64,000 nt of DNA from JANNNX01 sp031398745 (lineage in GTDB: Bacteria > Actinomycetota > Acidimicrobiia > Acidimicrobiales > CADCSY01): the NCBI GenBank assembly GCA_031398745.1, contig JANNNX010000007.1, positions 1-64,000 on the forward strand, in the 5' to 3' direction. This document shows, one piece after another, positions 48,824-56,511 of the stretch. How positions within the stretch are numbered: the stretch's first letter is position 1; every line of letters starts with the position of its first letter. The notes beneath the pieces were generated by a model. It ran no database searches, had not been told where the DNA came from, and saw only the letters and a program-made list of their open reading frames with translations. The translations under genes were made by a program, and so were the position numbers.

Positions 48824-51358
48824 ATGCAGGCCCTGCACAGCTTCACCGTCCGCCCGCGCCTCCCCGAGCCGCTCACCTCCCTGCGGGAGCTGGCCACCAA
48901 TCTGCGCTGGGCCTGGGACGAGCGCACCCGCGACCTGTTTCGCTCGCTCGACCCCACGACCTGGGACAGCGGGGGCCGCGACCCCCTCCACCTGCTGACC
49001 ATGGTCGCCCCCGAGCGGCTCGACGAACTGGCCGCCGACGAGGCCTTCCTCTCGACGCTGTCCGACGTCCACCGCGATCTGCGTCGCTACCTCGAGGAGC
49101 CCCGCTGGTTCCAGCGCCGGGGCGACAGCCCGCTGCGGGCGGTGGCCTACTTCTCCCCCGAGTTCGGCATCGCCGAGGCCCTCCCCCAGTACTCAGGCGG
49201 CCTCGGCATCCTGGCCGGTGACCACCTCAAGGCGGCCAGCGACCTGGCTTTGCCCCTGGTCGGCGTCGGCCTGCTCTACCGCAATGGGTACTTCCGCCAG
49301 TTCCTCGACGGCGACGGCTGGCAGCAGGAGCGCTACCCCGACCTCGATCCGGTCGAGCTCGGGCTCGAGCCCATCGACGGACCCGACGTCACCGTCGACA
49401 TGGCCGGCACCGAGGTCGGCATCCGGGTGCTGCGCATCGAGGTCGGCCGGGTGCCCCTCCTCCTGCTCGACACCGACATCGAGGGCAACGACCCCGACGC
49501 CCGGGCCATCGCCGACCGCCTCTACGGCGGCGACATCGAGCACCGCCTGCGCCAGGAGATCGTGCTCGGCATCGGTGGGGTCCGGGCCCTGGAGGCGGCC
49601 GGGATCCCCACCCAGGTGCTCCACACCAACGAGGGCCACGCCGGCTTCCTCGGCCTGGAGCGCATCCGGCTGCTGGTGGCCGAGCACGGGCTGTCCTTCG
49701 CCGAGGCCGTCGAGGTCGCCCGGGCCGGCAGCATCTTCACCACCCACACCCCGGTACCGGCGGGCATCGACCGCGTCCCCCGGGCCCTGGTCGAGCGCTA
49801 CCTGGCCACCATGGCCACCGCCTGCGGCGCCACCATCGACGAGCTCATGGCCGTCGCCCGGGAGCCTGGCGACACCGGCGGCACCGTGTTCAACATGGCG
49901 GCCATGGGCTTTCGACTGGCCGGTCGATCGAACGGGGTGTCCCAGCTCCACGGGGTCGTCAGCCGCCAGGCCTTCGCCGCCGTGTGGCCCGAGCTCGAGG
50001 CCGACGAGGTGCCGATCACCTCGATCACCAACGGCGTGCACTCCCGGACCTGGGTGTCTCGGGACATGGAGGACCTGCTGTCGCGCCACGTCGGTCCCGG
50101 GTGGCCCGAGGCCGGCGCCGATGCCTGGTCGCGGGTGGTCGACGTACCCGACAAGGAGCTGTGGGTGGCTCGGGAGAGCGGCCGGGCCCGGCTGGTGTCC
50201 GACGTCCGCAAGCGGCTCCGAGCCAGCCTGGAGGCGACCGGCCAGGTCGGCCACGCCCCCGACTGGTGCGACGAGGTGCTCGACCCCGAGGCCCTCACCA
50301 TCGGCTGGGCCCGCCGCTTCGCCACCTACAAGCGGGCCACCTTGCTCCTGACCCAGCCCGAGCGGCTCCGCGCCCTGCTGACCGACCCCGATCGTCCCCT
50401 GCAGCTGGTGATGGCGGGCAAGGCCCACCCGGCCGACGAGCTGGGCAAGGCCCTCATCGCCGAGCTGGTGCGGTTCTCGTCCGACCCGGCCGTCCGCCAC
50501 CGCATCGTGTTCATCGAGGACTACGACATGCGCCTGGCCCGGACGCTGACCCAGGGTGCCGACGTGTGGCTCAACACCCCCCGGCGTCCGCTCGAGGCCT
50601 GCGGTACCAGTGGCATGAAGGCCGCCCTCAACGGGGTCCTCAACTGCTCGATCCTCGACGGGTGGTGGGACGAGCTGAGCGACGGGACCAACGGGTGGGC
50701 CATCGAATCGGCCGAGCACCTGGCCGACGACACCAAGCGCGACCGGCTCGAGGCCGAGCACCTCTACACCTTGCTCGAGGGCAGCATCGTCCCCCGGTTC
50801 TACGAGCGGGGCGAGGGACGCGGCGGCGTTCCCGGGCCCTGGGTCAGCACCGTGAAGCGGTCGCTGGCCACCCTCGGCCCCCAGGTCACGGCGGCCCGCA
50901 TGGTGCGCGACTACCTCACCGAGCTCTACGAACCGGCGGCCGAGCACTCCGAGACGCTGCGGGGCACCGACCACGCCCGGGGCCAGGCCCTCTCCCACTG
51001 GAAGGCCGCGATCCGGGCTGCCTGGGCCGGGGTCGGCGTGCGGGTCGTGGCCGGTGACGGCGAACCCGGAGCGCTGGGCGATGCCCGCCAGATCGAGGCC
51101 GAAGTGACCCTCGGATCGACCACCGTGGAGGACGTGGCCGTCGAGCTGCTCCACGGGCCGGTCGACGCCAACGGCCGGCTGACGCACCACGAGGTAGTGC
51201 CCATGGCCCTACTCGAGTCGGGCAACGGGACGGCTCGGTATCGGGGCAGCCTCTCGGCGTCGGAGTCGGGGCGCTACGGGTTCACCGTCCGCGTCCTCCC
51301 CCACCACCCCGACCTGGCCCACCGGGCCGAGCTCGGTCTGGTCGCCCGCCCGACCTGA
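48824..51358 (+). CDS. glgP: Alpha-glucan phosphorylase (maltodextrin/glycogen type)
   Basis: This 844-residue GT35 enzyme releases glucose-1-phosphate from alpha-1,4-glucan. Its N-terminus (FTVRPRLPEPLTSLRELATNLRWAWDERTRDLF) is the DUF3417 module of actinobacterial phosphorylases. VAYFSPEFGIAEALPQYSGGLGILAGDHLKAASDL, ITNGVHSRTW, AGKAHPADELGK and the PLP site GTSGMKAALNGVLNCSILDGWWDE are all present. The PLP lysine is K in GMKAA. The ATG at 48824 is fixed by the -10 box. With GlgE and GlgB it completes build, branch and degrade steps. Confidence 0.95.
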   Translation: MQALHSFTVRPRLPEPLTSLRELATNLRWAWDERTRDLFRSLDPTTWDSGGRDPLHLLTMVAPERLDELAADEAFLSTLSDVHRDLRRYLEEPRWFQRRGDSPLRAVAYFSPEFGIAEALPQYSGGLGILAGDHLKAASDLALPLVGVGLLYRNGYFRQFLDGDGWQQERYPDLDPVELGLEPIDGPDVTVDMAGTEVGIRVLRIEVGRVPLLLLDTDIEGNDPDARAIADRLYGGDIEHRLRQEIVLGIGGVRALEAAGIPTQVLHTNEGHAGFLGLERIRLLVAEHGLSFAEAVEVARAGSIFTTHTPVPAGIDRVPRALVERYLATMATACGATIDELMAVAREPGDTGGTVFNMAAMGFRLAGRSNGVSQLHGVVSRQAFAAVWPELEADEVPITSITNGVHSRTWVSRDMEDLLSRHVGPGWPEAGADAWSRVVDVPDKELWVARESGRARLVSDVRKRLRASLEATGQVGHAPDWCDEVLDPEALTIGWARRFATYKRATLLLTQPERLRALLTDPDRPLQLVMAGKAHPADELGKALIAELVRFSSDPAVRHRIVFIEDYDMRLARTLTQGADVWLNTPRRPLEACGTSGMKAALNGVLNCSILDGWWDELSDGTNGWAIESAEHLADDTKRDRLEAEHLYTLLEGSIVPRFYERGEGRGGVPGPWVSTVKRSLATLGPQVTAARMVRDYLTELYEPAAEHSETLRGTDHARGQALSHWKAAIRAAWAGVGVRVVAGDGEPGALGDARQIEAEVTLGSTTVEDVAVELLHGPVDANGRLTHHEVVPMALLESGNGTARYRGSLSASESGRYGFTVRVLPHHPDLAHRAELGLVARPT

Positions 51359-51362
51359 GAGA

Positions 51363-51587
51363 TCAGACGGCGACGACCTCGGTGATGCCCTCGACCCGGT
51401 CCTTGAGGATGCGCTCGATGCCGGCGGACATGGTCAGGGTCGACGCCGGGCAGTCGCCGCAGGCCCCGATCAGCTCGACCTCGACCCGCCCGGTGGCCTC
51501 GTCGACGTCGCGGATGATGATGTCGCCGCCGTCGGCTTGCAGGGCGGGACGGATGACCTCGATGGTGGCCATCACCTGATCCTTCAC
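51363..51587 (-). CDS. Nfu/NifU-C-terminal-domain Fe-S protein
   Basis: This 74-residue protein is almost entirely the NifU C-terminal domain: EVIRPALQADGGDIIIRDVDEATGRVEVELIGACGDCPASTLTMSAGIERIL. The CxxC in ACGDCPAS binds an Fe-S cluster, used to carry clusters to apoproteins. The GTG at 51587 follows GAGGAGC; an ATG at 51572 is the alternative. It converges with glgP, with 4 bases between stops. The cysteine desulfurase at 28 kb may be its sulfur source. Confidence 0.9.
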   Translation of the reverse strand: MKDQVMATIEVIRPALQADGGDIIIRDVDEATGRVEVELIGACGDCPASTLTMSAGIERILKDRVEGITEVVAV

Positions 51588-51664
51588 GAGCGCTCCTCGG
51601 GGCGGGGGTGGCCAGTCTCGCCGTCGGGGGGCCCAGCGACAACCACGCGACCGCGAGCCGGCCG

Positions 51665-51670
51665 TACTCT
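51665..51670 (+). promoter_or_regulatory. TACTCT -10 box of the lipoprotein operon
   Basis: TACTCT ends seven bases before the ATG at 51678 with no ribosome site between. Confidence 0.5.
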
Positions 51671-51677
51671 CGGGGCC

Positions 51678-52127
51678 ATGGAGAGCCCCCTGCGGCCAAC
51701 CCGTGCCGTCCTGGCGCTGGCCGCCGCCCTCATCCTCACCCTCGCCGGGTGCAGCAGCGAGGCCGACGACGATGCCGTCGCAACGGCCACGACCACCGCC
51801 TCGTCGCTCCCGGAGAGCACCACCACGGGCGACGTCACCACCACCACCGATGCCCCGTTCTCGGGCCGCACCATCACCATCGACCTTGCCGAGGACGAGC
51901 TGGCGGTCGAGGGCTGCGAGGAGCCGGTGGCCAGGGACACCTCGATCCGCCTGGTCGTCACCCTCGACCAGGACGACACGATCCACGTCCACGGCTACGA
52001 GCAGGAGGTCGAGGTGCGGGCCGGGACCCCGGCCGTACTCGACTTCCAAGCCGACCTGCCAGGCCGCTGGGAGATCGAGCTCCACGGGCTGGGCGAGCAC
52101 ATCTGCGAGCTGACCGTCGAGGGGTGA
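51678..52127 (+). CDS. Lipoprotein with cupredoxin-like domain
   Basis: This 149-residue protein has a type II signal peptide: hydrophobic VLALAAALILTLAGC with the lipobox LAGC, Cys near residue 25. A Thr-rich linker follows (TATTTASSLPESTTTGDVTTTTD). The C-terminal domain has VTLDQDDTIHVHGYEQEVEVRAGTPAVLDFQADLPGRWEIELHGLGEHICELTV, which resembles the cupredoxin-like fold of CopC/blue-copper type proteins with candidate ligands His, His, His and Cys. Copper handling is inference. It overlaps the next gene by GTGA and heads a four-gene run. Confidence 0.75.
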   Translation: MESPLRPTRAVLALAAALILTLAGCSSEADDDAVATATTTASSLPESTTTGDVTTTTDAPFSGRTITIDLAEDELAVEGCEEPVARDTSIRLVVTLDQDDTIHVHGYEQEVEVRAGTPAVLDFQADLPGRWEIELHGLGEHICELTVEG

Positions 52128-53452
52128 ACACCGCCCTGCAGGTCGTCCTGGCCCACGGGGTCGGCAGCGGGCGGGCCGACCTGCCCCTGCCGGTCTGGCT
52201 CTTCACCTACGCCGCCGGGATGGCGGTGGCCATCTCGTTCGTCGCGGCCGGGATCTTCTGGAGCCGACCCCGGCTCCCGCTCGGCCCGCCCGACCCTCCG
52301 CTCACCCCGCCGCCGGCACGGGGATGGCTGCGCATGGTGCGAGGCACCGGCCGGGTGGTCGGCGTGGCGCTGTTCGCCCTCACCGTGGCCACGGCCCTGG
52401 CCGGACCGGCCAACGGCAACAACCTCTCGTTGGTGCTGGTGTTCGTGGTCTTCTGGGTCGGCCTGCCCCTGCTCAGCGCGGTGGTGGGTGACGTCTGGCA
52501 GGTGCTCTCGCCCTGGGACACCGCGGCGTTGGTCGCCCGACGGCTCCGCGGTCGCGGCGCCGACCCGGTGGTGTCGGCGGCCAGCGGCCACTGGCTGGCG
52601 GCCGCCGGTCTCGCCGCTTTCGTGTGGCTCGAACTCTGCTACCACAGCCCCTCCTCGCCCCGGGTGCTCGGGTGGCTCACCGTCGGCTACGCCTGCGCCA
52701 TGGTGGCGGGGGCGGCGTGGCGGGGCCGGGGCTGGCTGCGCACCGGTGACGCCTTCGCCGCCTGGTTCGGCCTGCTGGCCGCCATCGCCCCGCTACACCG
52801 GGATGCTGCCGGCCGGGTCCGACTTCGGCTCCCGTTCGTCGGGCTGGCGTCGACCACGATCCGCTCGGGCACGGTCGCCCTGGTGGTGGTCGCCCTGGGC
52901 TCGACTGCGTTCGACAGCTTCGCCCGGAGCGACTTCTGGCTCCGGGTGCTCGGCGACCGGGAGGGGTGGGCCCTGACCGGGGTCCAGACCCTCGGGCTGG
53001 CGTGGGTGGTCGGGGTGGTGGGCATCGCCTACGCCGGCGCCCTCCGGCTCAACGCCCGCATGGTCGGTATCGACGACCCCGACGAGCTGCTGGGTCGCTT
53101 CGTCCACTCGCTGGTGCCGATCGCCTTGGCCTACGTGATCGCCCACTACTTCAGCCTCTTGGTCTTCGAGAGCCAGCAGGTGCCGATCCTGATGTCGGAC
53201 CCCTTGGCGCGGGGGTGGGACCTGTTCGGCACCATCGACTGGAACGTCAACTACCTGCTGGTCTCGACCCGCACGATCTCGCTGGTGCAGGTCGGCGCGA
53301 TCGTCGCCGGCCACGTGGCCGGCGTGCTGCTCGCCCATGACCGAGCCGTCGCCCTGTTCCCGCCGCGGCAGGCCACCCGAGCCCAGCTCCCACTGGTGGC
53401 GGTGATGGTGCTGTACACCGTTGGCGGGCTGCTCCTGCTGCTGGGGTCGTGA
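52124..53452 (+). CDS. Polytopic membrane protein linked to the cupredoxin-like lipoprotein
   Basis: This 442-residue protein has about ten hydrophobic segments. The N-terminus VVLAHGVGSGRADLPLPVWLFTYAAGMAVAISFVAAGIFW and the later SDPLARGWDLFGTIDWNVNYLLVSTRTISLVQVGAIVAGHVAGVLLAHDRAVALFP are conserved in actinobacterial proteins that some databases name fenitrothion hydrolase; I do not trust that name. Its coupling to a cupredoxin-like lipoprotein suggests a metal or redox role. The GTG at 52124 overlaps the lipoprotein stop. Confidence 0.72.
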   Translation: MNTALQVVLAHGVGSGRADLPLPVWLFTYAAGMAVAISFVAAGIFWSRPRLPLGPPDPPLTPPPARGWLRMVRGTGRVVGVALFALTVATALAGPANGNNLSLVLVFVVFWVGLPLLSAVVGDVWQVLSPWDTAALVARRLRGRGADPVVSAASGHWLAAAGLAAFVWLELCYHSPSSPRVLGWLTVGYACAMVAGAAWRGRGWLRTGDAFAAWFGLLAAIAPLHRDAAGRVRLRLPFVGLASTTIRSGTVALVVVALGSTAFDSFARSDFWLRVLGDREGWALTGVQTLGLAWVVGVVGIAYAGALRLNARMVGIDDPDELLGRFVHSLVPIALAYVIAHYFSLLVFESQQVPILMSDPLARGWDLFGTIDWNVNYLLVSTRTISLVQVGAIVAGHVAGVLLAHDRAVALFPPRQATRAQLPLVAVMVLYTVGGLLLLLGS

Positions 53453-53465
53453 CCGAGGGGCGGTG

Positions 53466-53666
53466 GTGACCGTGGTGCTGGCCCACCAGGGCGGGTGGGA
53501 CGAGGTCCTCTATGTGCTCGGCCCCTTGGCCGTGCTGGTGGCGCTCTTGCGGTTGGCGTCGAAGCGAGCCGATGCCGAGCACGAGGCCGACGAGCACCGG
53601 TCCGCCGAGCGCGGCGCCGAGCCCGACCCCGACGATCCCCCGGGCGGTGCGTCGTGGCCCGGGTGA
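53466..53666 (+). CDS. Small single-helix membrane protein
   Basis: This 66-residue protein reads MTVVLAHQGGWDEVLYVLGPLAVLVALLRLASKR and then a highly charged acidic tail (DAEHEADEHRSAERGAEPDPDD). One transmembrane helix is predicted. The LAHQGGWDE start echoes the LAHGVG start of the preceding protein. Its stop overlaps the next gene's GTG (GTGA), so it sits inside the operon. The family is unknown. Confidence 0.6.
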   Translation: MTVVLAHQGGWDEVLYVLGPLAVLVALLRLASKRADAEHEADEHRSAERGAEPDPDDPPGGASWPG

Positions 53667-55255
53667 CCAGCCGGCTGGTGGTCGAGCCGGACGACGACCG
53701 ATGGCCGTTGGGACCCCGCAACGACATCGTCGCCGAACAGCACACCGGAGACTCCCCCACCGAAGCGGGGGCGGAGAGGGGTGGCACGTTCGAGGCGGTG
53801 GGCGGTCCCTTCCGCCGGTACCGCCGCAAGGTCAGCACCGCGAGGCGAACCGATGGCCGGCTGGCGGTCACCACCACCGTCGAATGGGAGTTGGCCATCC
53901 CGTTCTTCGGCTGGGTCTACGCCCTCCCGGTGCGGCGCGCCTTGGCTCGGCGGCCGGGGCCGCCCGGGCACCAGCCGTGGTGGGCGCCCCCGGCCCGGCT
54001 CGACCCCCGGGCCTCGTCCACCGTCGGTGCCCTGGCCGCCGCCGCCCTGGTCGCCGGCTACCTCGGCACGCTGCTCACCCAGACCATCACCTACGCGGCT
54101 GACGACCTCGGCCAGGCCAGCCGGGGGGCGCAGGGGATCGTGCTGGCCTCGGTGCGCCTCGGCGTGCCGCTGGCGCTGCTGGTGACGGTGGTCGCCGACC
54201 GGCGGGGACGGCGGCGCGTCCTGCTGCTCAGCGCCGGGGCCGCCGTGGTGCTGGCCGCCACCGGCGGCCTGGCGCCGTCGATGGCCTGGCTGGGCGCGAG
54301 CCAGACGCTGGCCCGAGGGTGCTCCACCGCGGTGGCCCTCCTCATCGCGGTGGTGGCGGCCGAGGAGATGCCCCGGGGATCTCGGGCCTACGCGGTGAGC
54401 GTCTTGACCCTGGCCGCCGCCCTCGGTTCGGGCCTCTGCGTCATGGCCCTGCCCCTCACCGCGCTCGGCCCCGGCGGCTGGCGCCTGCTCTACCTGCTGG
54501 CCCTGGCCGGCCTGCCGGTCGTGCTCGCGGTCCGGCGCCACCTCCCCGAGACCCGGCGTTTCGCGACCCAGCACCGGCAGGTGGCGATGACCGGCCACTG
54601 GGGCCGGCTGGCCCTCCTGGCGGCGATGGCCTTCCTGTTCGCGGTTTTCGCCGCTCCGGCGTCGCAGTTCCAGAACGAGTTCCTCCGGACCGAGCGCGAC
54701 TACTCCGCCGCCGCCATCGCCCTGTTCACCCTGGTCACCAACACCCCGGCGGGTGTGGGGGTGATCGTGGGCGGGCGCCTGGCCGACACCCACGGCCGTC
54801 GCCGGGTCGGGGCGGTGGGTGTGGTCGGCCTCACCGCGGGCACGCTGGCCACCTACCTGACCGCGGGCCCGTCGATGTGGCTGGCGGCGGTGGTCGGCGG
54901 GATGGTCGGGGCGGTGGCCGTGCCCGCCCTCGGCGTCTACGGCCCCGAGCTCTTCCCGACCTCGCTGCGGGCCCGGGCCAACGGGGCCATCAGCGTGGTC
55001 GGGGTGGCCGGCTCCGCGCTCGGGCTCCTGGCCGCGGGTGCCCTGTCCGACCAGCTCGACGGCGTCGGCCAGGCCATGGTCATCCTCGCCGTCGGGCCCG
55101 CAGCCCTGGTCGTGGTGGTGCTCACCCTCCTGCCGGAGACTGCGGGGCGCAGTCTCGAGGAGCTCAACCCCGAGGACCAGGCTCCCCCGCCCGTCGCTCC
55201 ACCGCCGCCCAGCCCGTCGTCAGCCGAGGTGGGCCAGCCAGCCGGCGACCGCTGA
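53663..55255 (+). CDS. Major facilitator superfamily transporter with soluble N-terminal domain
   Basis: This 530-residue protein has ~110 soluble N-terminal residues (FEAVGGPFRRYRRKVSTARRTDGRLAVTTTVEWELAIPFFGWVYALPVRRAL), which resemble an SRPBCC-like half, before 12 membrane segments. MFS motifs are VVADRRGRRRVLLL (loop 2-3) and GGRLADTHGRRRVGAVG (loop 8-9), with CSTAVALLIAVVAAEEMPRGSRAYA and YGPELFPTSLRARANG typical of metabolite:H+ symporters. The substrate is unknown. The GTG at 53663 overlaps the small gene's stop. Its 3' end overlaps the convergent hydrolase gene by 36 bases. Confidence 0.85.
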   Translation: MTSRLVVEPDDDRWPLGPRNDIVAEQHTGDSPTEAGAERGGTFEAVGGPFRRYRRKVSTARRTDGRLAVTTTVEWELAIPFFGWVYALPVRRALARRPGPPGHQPWWAPPARLDPRASSTVGALAAAALVAGYLGTLLTQTITYAADDLGQASRGAQGIVLASVRLGVPLALLVTVVADRRGRRRVLLLSAGAAVVLAATGGLAPSMAWLGASQTLARGCSTAVALLIAVVAAEEMPRGSRAYAVSVLTLAAALGSGLCVMALPLTALGPGGWRLLYLLALAGLPVVLAVRRHLPETRRFATQHRQVAMTGHWGRLALLAAMAFLFAVFAAPASQFQNEFLRTERDYSAAAIALFTLVTNTPAGVGVIVGGRLADTHGRRRVGAVGVVGLTAGTLATYLTAGPSMWLAAVVGGMVGAVAVPALGVYGPELFPTSLRARANGAISVVGVAGSALGLLAAGALSDQLDGVGQAMVILAVGPAALVVVVLTLLPETAGRSLEELNPEDQAPPPVAPPPPSPSSAEVGQPAGDR

Positions 55256-55783
55256 GGCCACCTCGGGGTCTCGTCCCCGCAGGTCGTGGCGACCGTCTTC
55301 CAACCAGACGTGGGTGACTGGCCCGGGGATGGCGGCGGTGGCGGCCTCGAGCTCGGCCGGGGTGCCGAACGGGTCGCGGGTGCCAGACACGAACAGGCAC
55401 GGCACCGACAACGCCGGCAGGTGCTCGGTGCGGAGCCGCTCGGGGCGCCCCGGGGGGTGCAGCGGGTAGGCGACCAGCACGACACCCGCCGCGGGCAGGC
55501 CTTCGGCCACCGCCATCGAGCACATCCGGCCGCCCATCGAGCGCCCGCCGACCACGATCGACTCGGCCGCCACGCCGGCCTCGGCGGCCACGGCGGCGGC
55601 CTCCTCTCGTACTGCGGCGACCAGGCGAGGGGCTCGGTCGGGGGCCCGGCGACCCTCCTTGCGGTAGGGGAAGTCCATGCGGACGACGGGCAGAGAAGCC
55701 ACTGCGGCCTCGATGGCAACCAGGGTCGACTGGTCGCGGCCGCTGCCCGCGCCGGGGGCCAGGAGGAGCGCTCCGGGCCTCAC
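55220..55783 (-). CDS. Alpha/beta-hydrolase of the KANL3/Tex30-like type
   Basis: This 187-residue protein has LLLAPGAGSGRDQ, VVRMDFPYRKEGRRAPDRAPRL, the nucleophile elbow VVGGRSMGGRMCSMAVAEG, the acid D in VSGTRDPFG and the base H in LEDGRHDLRGRD. This is the compact KANL3/Tex30-like (dienelactone-hydrolase-related) fold. The GTG at 55783 overlaps the J-domain gene's stop by GTGA, so the two are co-translated. The substrate is unknown. Confidence 0.85.
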   Translation of the reverse strand: MRPGALLLAPGAGSGRDQSTLVAIEAAVASLPVVRMDFPYRKEGRRAPDRAPRLVAAVREEAAAVAAEAGVAAESIVVGGRSMGGRMCSMAVAEGLPAAGVVLVAYPLHPPGRPERLRTEHLPALSVPCLFVSGTRDPFGTPAELEAATAAIPGPVTHVWLEDGRHDLRGRDPEVASAVAGWLAHLG

Positions 55784-56502
55784 GGGGCGGCCGACAGCAG
55801 GATGCGGCGGGCCTCGGCCAGCTCGGCCAGCCGGCCGGCCGCCTCGCGACGGTCGCCGCCGTGGTCGGGATGGGCGGCCCGCACCAGGTCGCGGAAGCGC
55901 CGACGGACCGCGGCCGCCTCGAGGTCGACCGGCTCGGCGCCGGACACGGTCAGGCCGAGCACGGCCAGGGCCCAGGACCGCGGATCGGCGTGGCCCGAGG
56001 TGGCCCAGCTGCCGCTGGTAGTGCCGGCCGCCAGGTAGGCCACCAACTCCGGGCCGATGCCTCCCGACCAACGCAGTGCCCGACGGATGACGGCCAGCAC
56101 CGCCGCCCGGTCGCCGACCGCGGCATGGCGGACGGCATAGACCGCGCCCAGCAACTGGGTCTCGGGCCGGCCCTCGGTCTCGAGTTCGAAGGTGAGCCGC
56201 TCGCCGTCTCCGCCGACGAGGCGGTGACGGCTGCGGGCCAGGCCGATCCGGTCGACCTGGAACCGGTGCCGGAGCCGGGGCTGGGAGATCGGGCGGTCGC
56301 CAGCCAGGTCGGTGAGCAGGCCGGGCAAGTCGTCGATCAGCTCGAGGTCGACCGCCGGCGCGTGGGCCGCCACGATCCCGCCCAGCAAGAGCCCGCCAAA
56401 ACCAGGGGGAGGCTCGAAGGGAAGGTGCAGGGCGCCGAGGGCGACCCGCCGGGTCGGCGCCACCGGACGGCTGTGCCAGATCTCCAGCTCAGCCAGGAGC
56501 AC
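55780..56502 (-). CDS. J-domain protein with unrecognised N-terminal part
   Basis: This 240-residue protein has a C-terminal J-like segment, VRRRFRDLVRAAHPDHGGDRREAAGRLAELAEARRILL, holding the HPD motif that stimulates Hsp70 ATPase. The first ~170 residues (LAELEIWHSRPVAPTRRVALGALHLPF..., then RFQVDRIGLARSRHRLVGGDGERL) match nothing I know. No dnaK/grpE is nearby. It could target an Hsp70 or a related machine to a special client. The GTG at 56502 is the start. Overlaps the hydrolase downstream. Confidence 0.78.
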   Translation of the reverse strand: MLLAELEIWHSRPVAPTRRVALGALHLPFEPPPGFGGLLLGGIVAAHAPAVDLELIDDLPGLLTDLAGDRPISQPRLRHRFQVDRIGLARSRHRLVGGDGERLTFELETEGRPETQLLGAVYAVRHAAVGDRAAVLAVIRRALRWSGGIGPELVAYLAAGTTSGSWATSGHADPRSWALAVLGLTVSGAEPVDLEAAAVRRRFRDLVRAAHPDHGGDRREAAGRLAELAEARRILLSAAP

Positions 56503-56511
56503 GCGTCCACG

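Noticed and set aside
52124..53452. Fenitrothion hydrolase activity
   Set aside because: The name is a database label for similar membrane proteins; no hydrolase motif is visible.
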